Of a stretch of 64,000 bases of DNA, positions 25,419 through 36,287 are shown in pieces. This DNA is from Bryopsis sp. KO-2023 (lineage: Eukaryota > Chlorophyta > Ulvophyceae > Bryopsidales > Bryopsidaceae). The position numbers and the translations under genes are program-made. Every line of letters begins with the position of its first letter. Within the stretch, counting starts at the first letter, position 1. The stretch covers positions 4,650,001 to 4,714,000 of the forward strand of contig BSYQ01000010.1 in NCBI GenBank assembly GCA_030272585.1, written 5' to 3'. The notes under the pieces are model-generated. The model did no database searches and was not told the origin of the DNA. It was given only the letters and a program-made list of their open reading frames with translations.

Positions 25419-26484
25419 ATGGGGCTCCTCGAACTCGGATACCGGGTATGACGAATCGACGGTTGAATGTGTGTGTGTTGGTCGCTCACTCCCTTGCCAG
25501 AATCAGAAACATTGGCGCAGGTTCGATTCCCAGGGTTATTAACAGAACCTTTGCCTTGTGTCTGCCTCTTCAGACCTTGATGAGGCGAAACAGTGTGTAC
25601 GTCGCCTTCATCTGTGGTGGTGCCATCGCTGGCGAATACGTGAGTGCTAGGGACATCCACTTGGATAACTGAAGGGAAACGAACTGCTTTTTTTGGGGGA
25701 AAACTTGAGCTTATTTTCAAACCTCTGTGCTGCTTTTTGCAGCAGATGATTGATTCATTGAAATCTGTAATAAATAGAGTTCTGTGGCCATTTTTTTTTT
25801 GGGCTTTGAATATAATGCAGTGACACTGAAGCCTCCATAGCTCCACCAAAATCCACCCGCCTCCTTCCTTTCCTTACTGCTAATAATGATTTCCTTGTTT
25901 TATATTTTTGGAGGTGGGAAGGGGGGGGGGGGGGGGTAAATTGTTTCAGGACTCGAAGCATTTTTGAACGAATTTAATCCATAAATTAGATACTGTGTCC
26001 AGCAGACACAAAAAACGGAACTCCTGTTGTTGTATGTTGAAAATATGATCGAATATGGACCTAGATTCAAGTTTCCTTTTTGATGAAAAGCTGCTGAATT
26101 TGCTAATTGATAGTATGGTTGAGATGGTTTTTTGTTTTCTTTGCTTAGGCGTTTGATTATACTTTCGACAATCTGTGGAAATGGAACAACAAAGGGGTAA
26201 GCCAGTCTTCACAGAACAACGCTTTTTTTCTTTCTTTGTTTTTCCACCCAGCCCTCCACAGGTCTTTTTCAATTCTTGAACAAGAAACACTCCAGAGTAC
26301 TGTTCAATGTATTGAGTTTTAAGGGGAAGCATCAAATGCACCCAGAACAGGGTTAATGGGGGTTGGCATTTCCAATATGAAATGTCGGTTGTTGTAACGT
26401 TGAGCGTGTATTTGGTGTGGTGAACAGAAACTCTACGAGGACCTGCTTGGGTCAGTCATTGGGGGTGTCAAGGAGGAAGACTGA
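25419..26484 (+). CDS. QCR9: Cytochrome bc1 complex subunit 9 (QCR9/UCRC family)
   Basis: Four small exons (25419-25445, 25574-25639, 26149-26196, 26428-26484) join in phase to a 65-residue protein. It starts MGLLELGYRTLMRRNSVYVA, which matches plant QCR9 (the LMRRNSVYV motif). A single membrane helix, AFICGGAIAGEYAFDY, and the conserved NLWKWNNKGKLYEDL follow. The subunit is a single-pass component of respiratory complex III in the inner mitochondrial membrane, next to cytochrome c1 and the iron-sulfur protein. All donors and acceptors are GT-AG. The 509-base second intron contains a run of sixteen G at 25921-25936. The gene is headed away from the transposon, whose right end lies 231 bases upstream of the ATG. 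Confidence 0.93.
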
Positions 26485-27764
26485 GATGGTCTCCATTCTT
26501 TACAACGGCTTCCTCCAAAGTTCCATTTCGATTCGGGTTGGGGCACCTTTTCGGTGTTTTCTGTTGGAACTGGGGTTGCTTCCACTATGATGAGAGACAT
26601 GTAAGCAACGAATTCGCTCCAGGCAGAATTGAATCAACAATATTGTTGGAGTTGCATGAAGCTGGTCCTGAGTAACATTGCCAGTTTTTCCGTTTCGGAA
26701 ATACACACTCACACAGCTGGGGGGGCGATTGCCCTCCCAACATCATTCCGTTGCACAGCAGACAGGCTCCATGAGAATTTGATAACCCAGATTAAAGAAA
26801 CGCTGAACATCTTAGCTGAGGTCCAAGGATTCGTGTTCATTTTCAAATTGACCAGATAGACGCTATCGAGAAAAACTCAAAATTAGAATGAAAAAAAAGG
26901 GCGGCTGTTGAAGGACACCGAAACCAAGGGGTTGTTTTCAACACCACTTCCATGGTTCCTTGTGGAAAATAGCCACTTTCTTTTTTGAGATAAGGGTAGA
27001 ATGGCATCCCTACTCCTTGGATGGAAGGAACCTCAACAAAAAAATTTTACACCAACACCTTTCCTCCAACAGCCCAAATTTATTTAAGGAAAATCATAAG
27101 TGTTGATGTAGCTTTCCAATAGCACAAATAACAGACATAAGGCATTTTTCCCCAAAAAAAACACATCAAACATACACTCACAGCTTTTGGTCCACACAAC
27201 AATACACTAGGGAACTTGCTGATTTCAAGGTACAATGTAAATACAAGCCACCACGGCCAAATATCTAGATTAGTAGCAAATGCACGAACCATGCCCCTTT
27301 CGACATCTTTTGCTAATTTCTATTAGTTTTTTCTTGTGTTCTGTTTTTTTTTCTCCTCCCTCCTGATCCTCAGACAACCACATATTCTGGATCCACCAAC
27401 TTTCAAGTGGATTTTTCCCTTTTTTTTTGTGATGAAAATTTCTAGATATTAAACGTTGGTTGTCCATGCTTTTTGATGAAAATTCGGAAAATATGACTTA
27501 CTCTCCTTTTCCCATGGAAAAACATGACGGATGACTTCCTCAAGGGCTGAAAAAAACCCAGAAAAAAGACCTACTAATACAAAATTCCCAAATCCCACAC
27601 AAGTCACTGTTTCCCCCCCCCCTCCTTTCCCCGTATCGTTTTTCAATATACACACAGATCACTAATATCACACTGAGCATCAAATGTCCAGCACCATCCT
27701 CCTCCAAAACCGCGCAAAAAAAAATCAAATAAAACAATATTAACTCTTGGCAGTTTCTTTGTTT
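26485..27764. other. Region between convergent QCR9 and ATG13, no supported gene
   Basis: The 3' ends of QCR9 (plus) and ATG13 (minus) face each other here. Small minus-strand open stretches (for example ALEEVIRHVFPWEKE near 27,530) look exon-like, but no chain of them gives a recognisable protein. Confidence 0.4.
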
Positions 27765-30700
27765 CTACTCCCTTGGCGATAACTTTCCCAATTTGAACCC
27801 CTCGACTTTCACTTTGAATTCCCTCAGTTGCTCCCTGGCTCTTTCCACCGACATTGAAGGCGAAGTTCCAGGACTGGTCAACGGAGGAGCATCTTGCATC
27901 AAGCGTAAAAACGAAACCACCGCCGCATCCGATTGCGAGGACGACCCCTCTGCAAACAGAAAACCCAAGAAATCCCACATGTCAGTCATGGTGACATGAT
28001 ACACCCCATGCACAGCCCCAGCCCACCTTGTGAAATCACGAAAACGTACTTCACATTTCGCTGTCTGTGTGAATACTTACTACTAACATCGTCAGAAAAC
28101 AGTGAACTGATAAAAAGGAATCGATCCCTTGAAGGTGTTCTTCTCTGCTACGCAGCTGATATCCAAAAACCTCAGATACACCATATCGAACAGTCCTTTT
28201 TCTGTCAATGGTGCAAACTGTCCCTGCACAGGGGTGTTCTACAGAATTTGGTCAAAATGACCCCCTGTGGATGAAAACCCACCTGTGGTGCTTGCCCCCC
28301 CACCCGCATTAATCCCACTTCCCCCTTCACCAGACCCCTCAGCCCCTGACGGACCTTCACCATCCAAAGCGAAAGGCAGCAAATCAGACTCCGACGAATC
28401 CACGCAGCTGTGGAACACATCTGATTGCTGCAGAATGGAACCTGATTTTCCATCGCTGCCTCCCGATTGCAGCAGCCGTGAAGAAGGGGAAAGCCTGACA
28501 AGATTCTCGGGGGGTCCGCTCAGGGGAATGCAGAAACCAGCCACCGGCTGGCTGCATTGTGATAGCCAGGGCTCGGACGGGTCGGAAAACCTGGGGTTGT
28601 TCATGTCGAAGGACCTGTATGGCAGTCGACATCATTTATAGTCTGGAGCCTGCAAATTTCCTTCCATGAAGGCTGCCAGCTTGTCCAGGTGGACTTGGTG
28701 AACGACCAACATGCAGATTGGGGGGGGGGGAGCGTTACACACTGCAGGCGTTAATAGAACGATGAAACGCACCTGGAAGACCAAGACGGACGTCTGATCA
28801 CCGCTAGCGCAGAGATGTCTCTCCCTGATATCGGCGGCGACAAATTGGAAGCGCCCGATCCAAAACCAGCCTGGTCGCCACTGCTGGACGGCCCTGAGGG
28901 AGTGAAAGCGAATGGCAGCTGTGGGCTGCAAGACTGCGGAAACGCAGAAGAAAAGCTGCTGTCGCTGCAAGACACCGCCAATTGCATCGGTGGAGTGTCC
29001 TTCGGGATCCTCGGCGATCTGGGGATCCCGTTAAACGGTGGGACGTTCGCCGGCGCAGAAGCGACGCAGGAGCTCTCCAGAATTTGAAACCCCTCGTCGA
29101 CACCCACAACGGTCGCCGCAGAGAGATCTGGAAACGAACCTCCTCTGTGGGCTCGGTGGCTGTAGATCGGAGCAAACAATGCCAGAAACTCAGCCTACCA
29201 CGTGAAAAAAAGCCTGCGCTCGATTGAAAAATACGCCCTACCTTTGCCAGACGAAATAGATCCTCTCCGGCTACCGTATTATGTTTGTGTTCTGCTACTT
29301 ACCCAGGGATTGTGACGGGGGCACTCACTTTCCGTCCCTGGTCATCCACGATCGACGTCTCGACGCCCTCCCTGACGACCTTCGGGCATTGTGGAGTGTA
29401 TCTGTAATTTGTGCTGCATTCTCTGCCTCCGAATGATCTCGATTTGGTGGGAGATCCGGCCGAAGGACGCTTATTCTCTCTGGGCACTGGTGCAGAGGTG
29501 GTTCTGATGGGGTTTCGCCCTGGAATGTGCCTTTGTCCATTCAATGTGGTGGGTTTAGGGGAGGCTGCGATTTGTGAAGATGTTGCTGAGTATGGGGTTG
29601 GGAGGGGAAGAAGGTTGGGCACATCCTTCGAGCTCCAGCTATTGCGGTGCAGCATCGGAGGCTGGGCACCACCGTGGGTTCCTGCAATCGAACACCCAGA
29701 TCATCATGCATCAATGGATGGCTTGCTGCTTTTTTTTAATTATTTTGGGTGATTCTCTAACAATCGGACACTCGTTCAGGGTAAAGGTAATGTTACAAAC
29801 GTTTCACCAAACCAAGCCTCCAGAGATCAATTCAATCGTTTTTTTGGAATCATCCATCAGTCAGGACCGAGGTTGTCAACTCTTGAAAACCTCGTTTCGT
29901 CAAAATACCAATCCGGGAACCCCCCCTTGGAGCTATTACTAAAAGAAGAAAACAAATCAAACCAACACCACATCACTGCACTCCACAGAAAGAAAAAAAA
30001 ACAATTGAATTTGAGAGGAGGGGTTTTCAGAACAGTACTTTTTCTCTTTTTTTTCACCCCCAGTCGCTACTGTAGAAAAATGCCACACAATCAGCATCAA
30101 ATTAGCTGACCTGATGGAGATAAGCCAGCGGAAGCCACCACAGGGGCTTTATGCACTGATGCTGACAGCGACTGGAGCTGCCTCGGGGTATTTATGTAAT
30201 CAGAAATTATCCTCGGAAGAGCTTGAGTCTGTGTAGTCTCTTCCAAAACTCCGATCGTCGACGATGGCCGATAGTGCACTTGAACGCTCAAAGACCCCGA
30301 TGGAGTTGCCAAGTCAGAGAAACTGAAATGGTTGAATTGGACCCCAGAGTCTTCGATGGGCAGGCTGGGGATTTCGCCGCTGGAAAGTCGATAGATCAAA
30401 TCATATGTCCGCGATTCTGCATTCTGTAATGGAGTGCAAAACCTCTTGTTAGATAACATTCACCTCAACCTGCATATCACTACAGAGCGGGCTGGTGTGA
30501 AGCTTCCGGCCCACTTGAAGAAAAAAAAGTTGGAAGAGAGGCAGGGATCCTAAAGCCAGAGGGCAGCAGTGCTTGTGTTGAAATTGGTTTCCTGGGTGTA
30601 GGTCTAAAATGGCAGCAATCAAATCTGTCCTAATGCTACATATTGTGTTACATATTGTGTCCCTCTCTGGACACGTTTAACCATTCTGAATCACATACCT

Positions 30701-32127
30701 GACCAGCTCTGTACAGTCTGTAGGCTGGCAAAATGCGAAGGTAACTGTACAAAGACCTCGTCAATATGACCTACCCACAACAAGAAACAATGAAATTCAT
30801 GCACATGTTAGAAGCATCAACCAAATGCCTTTTTTCGACCAATCCATGAGGATGATGCCTGAAGGCACTGTCATGTAAGCAACTATCGTTTTGACATTCA
30901 AAGAAATGTCAATTCATAAAGTCCTGAGAATGGATCAATGTCTTCTGATGGATTGCTGCTTGCATACATTCCCTCACCATTTTTTTATACACAGAGTGTT
31001 TGTCCATTCGGACTTCATCCAATCCATCCAGACATGCGGAACCCGCCAGAGAGCTGGCTGGTGCAGAAGCATCGTATGCAAGCAACCACCTTTCTAGCAG
31101 CACGTCATCTGTGCATCAAAGAACATACACACAACATATGCATATAGGTTTTGGAAGTCGATTGAAAAGATAAGGGCCGGCCACTGTAAGCAGCACCAAC
31201 ACCGGCAGAGAAAAACGGTAGCATGCTCTCATCCATCATTTCTGGGAGGTCCATCCAGAGGTTTTCAACAAGATTTTACAATTTTGATTTCCGGAGAGCA
31301 TCTCAAATTCATCAGTACCTGGCTCGACAGCGCTGTCCTTTTCCGAAGATGCCGTGCAGTTGTTGGATCGAAGGAAGATCTGAAATAATGCAACCCCACT
31401 AACAAATTTCAGCAGTGTGTTCCTCAAAACCCTAGAAATATCTCACAGGAACTTCAAAATTTATTCTGAAGAATCAATATTTTATCAACATCAACAGTCA
31501 GCTTCACAGTAGCTTGTACAGTGGAGCTCATATCCACAACAACAAAGCTCAAGCTCCAAGTCGAATCCCAAAAAAGGCAGAGTATGGTATCTATAGATAT
31601 ATCCTTTTCGAGAACCGCCAGGAAGCTTCGTTTGCCACCGACAGGTGGAAATTAGCTTGCAACAGCAGTCCAAGGAAGTGACTGTTGAAAACCCCACCTC
31701 CACAGCTAACGGTTGTCGAGGGTCGCTTCTCCATTGGGCCAATTCCTTCACCGCTGGTTCGACTTCTTCCACCGCCAAGCTGAACTGAAAAACGACAACC
31801 CTCGTCACTCGAGATATGACCCCGACCCTCCCAAGCCCTAAGCATTGCCTCCCTCCGGAAACTGCGGTGGAATTTCAACACTAGGGTTTCCGAGCCAGAA
31901 ACTCTTCACACAAAACTGGTCGGAGCGCATTCCTCCAGCTTCGCGCCCGCGTGCTGTTCACAGCCAGGGGCTAAGCAAACATGAAGAGTACCCACCCACT
32001 TTTTGGCTCGTTCATCGGGGGGAATTCGATTCAAGCTGAATATTCTCGAGCTCAGCACGACGTTGGCACACTTCACCAGACAGTGCCCAGCATAAACGCT
32101 AATCACCTCCGCGTCCCTTTCGTTCAT
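27765..32127 (-). CDS. ATG13: Autophagy-related protein 13 (ATG13), HORMA-domain subunit of the ATG1 kinase complex
   Basis: Ten exons: 32127-31996, 31784-31698, 31379-31319, about 31104-30979, about 30774-30700, about 30425-30110, about 29682-29306, about 29200-28771, about 28612-28274 and about 27956-27765. The start is YAGHCLVKCANVVLSSRI. Family-specific HORMA blocks follow: KKWFSLAVEEVEPAVKEL, LAVEIFLRSNN, LLERWLLAYDASAP, the diagnostic LYSYLRILPAYRLYRAG, and TPSGSLSVQVHYRPSS at the HORMA end. The rest is a long Ser/Pro-rich disordered region (ALPRIISDYINTP, PPMLHRNSWSSKDVPN). It ends with a plant-like SFLRLMQDAPPLTSP segment before the stop. ATG13 recruits and activates ATG1 to begin autophagosome formation under TOR control; the disordered part is where phosphorylation is expected. 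The start could also be an in-frame ATG at 32205. Confidence 0.92.
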
Positions 32128-33134
32128 TCCGACTGAGGGGACTACCCCCCCGAGGGAGCCACCCTCCACACACAAACAAGAAAATAAAACTGGCAGTGGC
32201 CCCAAAGGCCCAAGAAAATATACAAAGTATGACAGACGGGGCCTTCAGGGAAACCAAAAACAAGTGCTCGAGAGGAGCAGGCCAAGGAAAAATATTTAAA
32301 AAAACAAAAACGTTCTTTGTTTGGGTAACGGGGGAGCGGCTACGACAACCCTTTTGAGTGCGAGGTGTCCCAAGCGCTGGGGATGCGCTCCGGAAGCGAT
32401 GCTGGATCGATTTATAAACGACACTGAATTGGTCCTGTTCGTTTGTCTGTGTGGATCACGATGAGATCGGACGTTCAGGTTGATCAGATTGTCAACGAGG
32501 TCATGGCACATCTTATGTTATTTGCAACCTGGATTTCCTCCAGCAGACATTGTTTTGGTTGATTGGTTGGGGCTTTGTGGTACTCAGGTCAAATCCAATT
32601 GACACAGAGTAGGAGGAAATGTGAGAGTGGACAGACATTATATCTCAATATGGTTTGGGGTAAACCATGTTGAGATTCCAGGATAAGATGCTCTTAAATA
32701 ATATGATTTTCCGCTTACAGGACCAAGACTTTATCATAAAACAAAAATTAATTGTAACTTTTGTCAAAATTGTGCCCTTGAAAGAAAGATTTGAGAAGAC
32801 TGCAACCACCATAATGTAAACTCCTCAAAACACAGCAGCAAGCCAAGCTCATTATAAAGACAGGACCAAGGTTCTTTTCAACAGGAACAGTCTCACACAC
32901 AAGCAGTGTTTAATAAAGCAATGGAACAAATTCTCTTACACCCAGCGAATGGAATGCAGACAAAGCCTTTTCCACAACAGAAGCGCCATTGATCCGGCAA
33001 AGTATAAGTCATTCCCCTTCTCTCTCTATAATCATAATCCCAACAAGAAATATAAAGCTCTTCTCTCAAACATCTCTCAAAAACATCTCTCATAAAAGTC
33101 CATTCTGATGAGGACAGAACCCAAAGGTGGACAT
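32128..33134. other. Spacer between RBCS 3' end and ATG13 start
   Basis: It should contain the RBCS 3' untranslated region and the ATG13 promoter. A TGTAA motif on the minus strand at 32936-32940, 195 bases past the RBCS stop, fits the green-algal polyadenylation signal. No gene is seen. Confidence 0.4.
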
Positions 33135-34077
33135 TTACCAGCCACCTCCGCTGGCCCTGCCACCACCGCCGCCGCCCCTACCACCACCAAAGCTGTTCTC
33201 GCCAACAGACCTCTGGTCTGGATCCTGGTAGTCAGTGGCGGAGGCTGGCCTGTGGACAAGGAACCCAGCCACCTGCACCTGCCTCACGGAATCAAATCCA
33301 ACGATACGGAGGTAAGCATTAGGGAAGGTCCTGATGCAGTTGTAAATCTCCACCTGGACCTGGGAGGGGTCGGTGCAGCCGAACATGGGCAACTTCCACA
33401 TCGTCCAGTACTTGTTGTCGTTGTAGTTCTGAAAAAACACCAAAGAAAAATTGAAACCATCACTTTTGGCCATAACATGCCCAAAAGGACTTGCATTGTT
33501 TTTTTTGATTCATTCACATGGCTTTTTCGAATAGCCCAACGAAAAGTGCAGTTTTCGCAGTCGGGAAATTGGGAACTCACCGAGGTGACTGGTCCGAAAC
33601 GGACGCACTCTTTGCTGGAAATGTAAGCGTGTTCGCTGTCCGCGAACTCGAGGCAAGGGGTCCAGCCGTTCCTGGTGATATAATGGACCTGGAGGGCGAT
33701 CTCGTCCTCGGTCAGAGGAGGCAAGTAGGACAAAGTCTCGAAGAACCTGCATAAATCATACAAGAAATTGAAAACGGAACGCTCCGAAACAAGAATCCTT
33801 CCAGTGCGCCATCAGGCCCCACCACAGCAGGAACTTTTATGCAGCCGCCACGTCCAATCAAAACAAACCAGAGTGGAGCTTGCGAAAAAACACCCTGGAC
33901 GAAAGAATAAGCTCACTTGTTGTTGTTGGGGGTCCAAGTCAACATCTGCCTGGCCTCGGCTCCGTTCGAAACGGAACGCACTTGAGCGCGGGGTGGGACG
34001 GCAGCCACGACCCTTGGGGCCTTCGTGGTTGTGGCGGCTGGCGCCACAATCTTCGATGCAGTCATGCTCAAGGCCAT
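33135..34077 (-). CDS. RBCS: Ribulose-1,5-bisphosphate carboxylase small subunit, with transit peptide and Gly-rich C-terminal tail
   Basis: Three exons (34077-33917, 33746-33581, 33428-33135) give 206 residues. A short Ala/Thr/Val-rich chloroplast transit peptide is followed by the mature start ([20 protein letters not shown]). Next are [18 protein letters not shown], the long beta-A/beta-B loop of green algae ([20 protein letters not shown]), [17 protein letters not shown] and [19 protein letters not shown]. The usual algal end ([10 protein letters not shown]) is extended by 22 residues, GENSFGGG plus a Gly/Arg-rich tail ending ASGGGW. The protein assembles with plastid-encoded large subunits into hexadecameric Rubisco in the stroma. 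An in-frame ATG exists at 34140, but 34077 gives a normal transit peptide and follows a possible 5'-UTR acceptor. Confidence 0.97.
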
Positions 34078-36287
34078 TTTGGATGTGAGCCTAGGAACAA
34101 GGTGGGGTGTAAAGGAAGGGCGTACAAGGCGAAAGTCCAAAGTAGACTGAGCGATTGAATGAATGGTGCGCCGACTTATATGGAACTGCAGGCGGATCTT
34201 TGGACGGGGGCTTTCTAACCCGTGCCGATGGGACCTTCAGTGTTGCGGACGGCTGCCACCTGCTGGTCGCCGTCAGTGTTGTACAACAACAAGACGCGAA
34301 AACCCCGCTTCTTATCAACCTGATCACCCTTTCGTTGGGTGATGGAGCTCGCAATTAGCTGACAGGATTCTCCTCCAGCATTTTCCATGCAAGGAAACAA
34401 GTGCCGTCTCCAATTTAAGGACGAGGTGTTCAAAAGAAATTTTCTTGATACGTCCACAAGCACAAGCACGAGCCATCTGAATAAGAGCTTGAAAAATACA
34501 CAGCAATCCCCAAAAGATGTAAAACCATGCGCGAAAATTTCGTTGGTTGAACGCTACAGTAAAAGCAACAAGCTTTGGAAAGCGTGTTTTGGATATTCTT
34601 AGCATTTCCTTTAGTTCTCTTTTTGAAAACCCCCCTGGTTACTTTGACCCTTTTTTGGTTTTGTTTCCCATCCTGGCCTGCATATACCTGTGGCTTTCTT
34701 TTGTGTTTAATTTTGGAACGTTGAATTCCAGGGAAAGGGCTGCATACACAAGCACGCAACACGTGTGCAGCGGTTGAACCTTATATGCCTGCCACAATCA
34801 AATTTATGAACTTAAGAAGATTTGCATGAATTTGAGTTGAGACATGAAAGGAAAAACTTCTTTCCTTCCTTTGAAAGGGGGCCTGAAGAAATATTCGGGT
34901 TGAAACCTTGCCTAACTTGGTATTAAGCCTCAATCAAGCAAGCATCAAGAATGAAGAGTGTGTAAGAGTGTGTTGGACCTCGCCCAAGGGGGTCCCCAAA
35001 TTGCCCCTGGAATCACGAGCTGTAAAAACTTGCCCTCCTCTCCCTGGACGGGAGCGAACAGACGCTAGTACATTCTGTGGGACTGACTCCTTGGATGAAA
35101 GTTTTACGGGTTGACTTTGGTGCCGTTTTTTGCTTTGGGCTCTGTCTGATCGAAGGGGCAACTCGTGATGGGTTCTCGACGAGCGAAGCGGTCGATTGCG
35201 GTGCAATGGAGATTGCAATATGCGGAAAACCGTCGAACTGCGAGAGTTCCGCTGGAACTGCGGTGTCATCCCACCCGTCGCTCGCGTCGCAGCCGAACTT
35301 CGCGCGCCGATTGCAACAAGCTGACGAGATCGGGTCGGAATCGGGCGCGGTTGGCAGACAATATTTTGCCATTCGTCCAATCTAAGCGAATATTTCACCC
35401 CGTTCAGATTTTCTTTGGGCGGTGGTGCAGCTTTTGTTTCGAATTCGGAAACTGTATCAGGGTTCAGCGCAGTAGCTAAAGTGACGGAGAAATTTGGGGT
35501 GGACCACCGAGTACCTACGACGAGGAGCAGCAGCCTTTTCAGGCGACAGTGCAGACAGCGGCCATCGCACGCATGGGTTCCGAACCGCAGAACATCCGAG
35601 GCAGCTATGTTCGACCGAAACTCGAGCCGCAGCCGACAGCGTTCTTCGACATACTGGTAGCGAAACCTCGCAGTTTACTCTCTCGAGTTGCCATTCGCAT
35701 AGCGTTTTCTGTTCACGTTCGACTGGTGTGGAAAACTGCTGGTGCTGTTCGGAGCGAACAGGCTTGGGACGTCTATGGTTTCTTGACGTAACATTGCTGC
35801 TTTCGTTCAAGACGGCGGAAGCTCTTTTTTTGTGTCGCTCCTGCCCGAAACAAGAACGATGCGTATCGTCTTAACAGAACCTCAACGGGTGGTGTGGTTT
35901 CCAGGCGGAAAACGATATCCAAGTTCGAGCAGCAAAAATCGAAAGCGTCAGCGGCAAAGACTACAGCCCCACTGCAAGTGCGGTCGAAAGCTTTTTCCCC
36001 CAGTCTGTCTTTTTTTACCCGAAAACCTCCTTGAACATCTCAAGACTCTGTTTTTTTGTTTCAGGCAGGAAGTCCTGCACAATAACAGTTTCTAATTTTC
36101 AACCCCAGAGCAAGCAATTTTCGTTTTGCTTAGTTTAATTTGAAGGAAGATGACAGAGTTTTACCTGCTTGTTGAATATCGATTTTCAAAAAAAGAATGA
36201 CTGAACTCATCCCAAACCCTGTTTGAAAAATCGAAAAATGCTGCGGGGGCCATGAACTCAGTTCCTGCCTAATATATCGCAGGTGGA
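34078..36287. other. Divergent spacer between RBCS and the kinase gene, probably with unresolved 5' exons
   Basis: The RBCS promoter must lie at the left end. From about 35,000 to 35,900 the DNA is CpG-richer and open on both strands. It may hold 5' or first exons of the kinase gene, because the first recognised kinase exon follows an acceptor-like ATATCGCAG at 36274-36282. No protein could be assembled. Confidence 0.4.

Noticed and set aside
28239-28641. Plus-strand Pro/Ser-rich frame, and the minus frame stopping at 28239
   Set aside because: The minus strand here is an ATG13 exon. Its donor at about 28,273 leads in phase to the exon at 27956, so the stop at 28239 lies in an intron and the plus frame is a shadow.
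33108-33626. Plus-strand 172-codon frame across RBCS
   Set aside because: It is antisense to confirmed RBCS exons.
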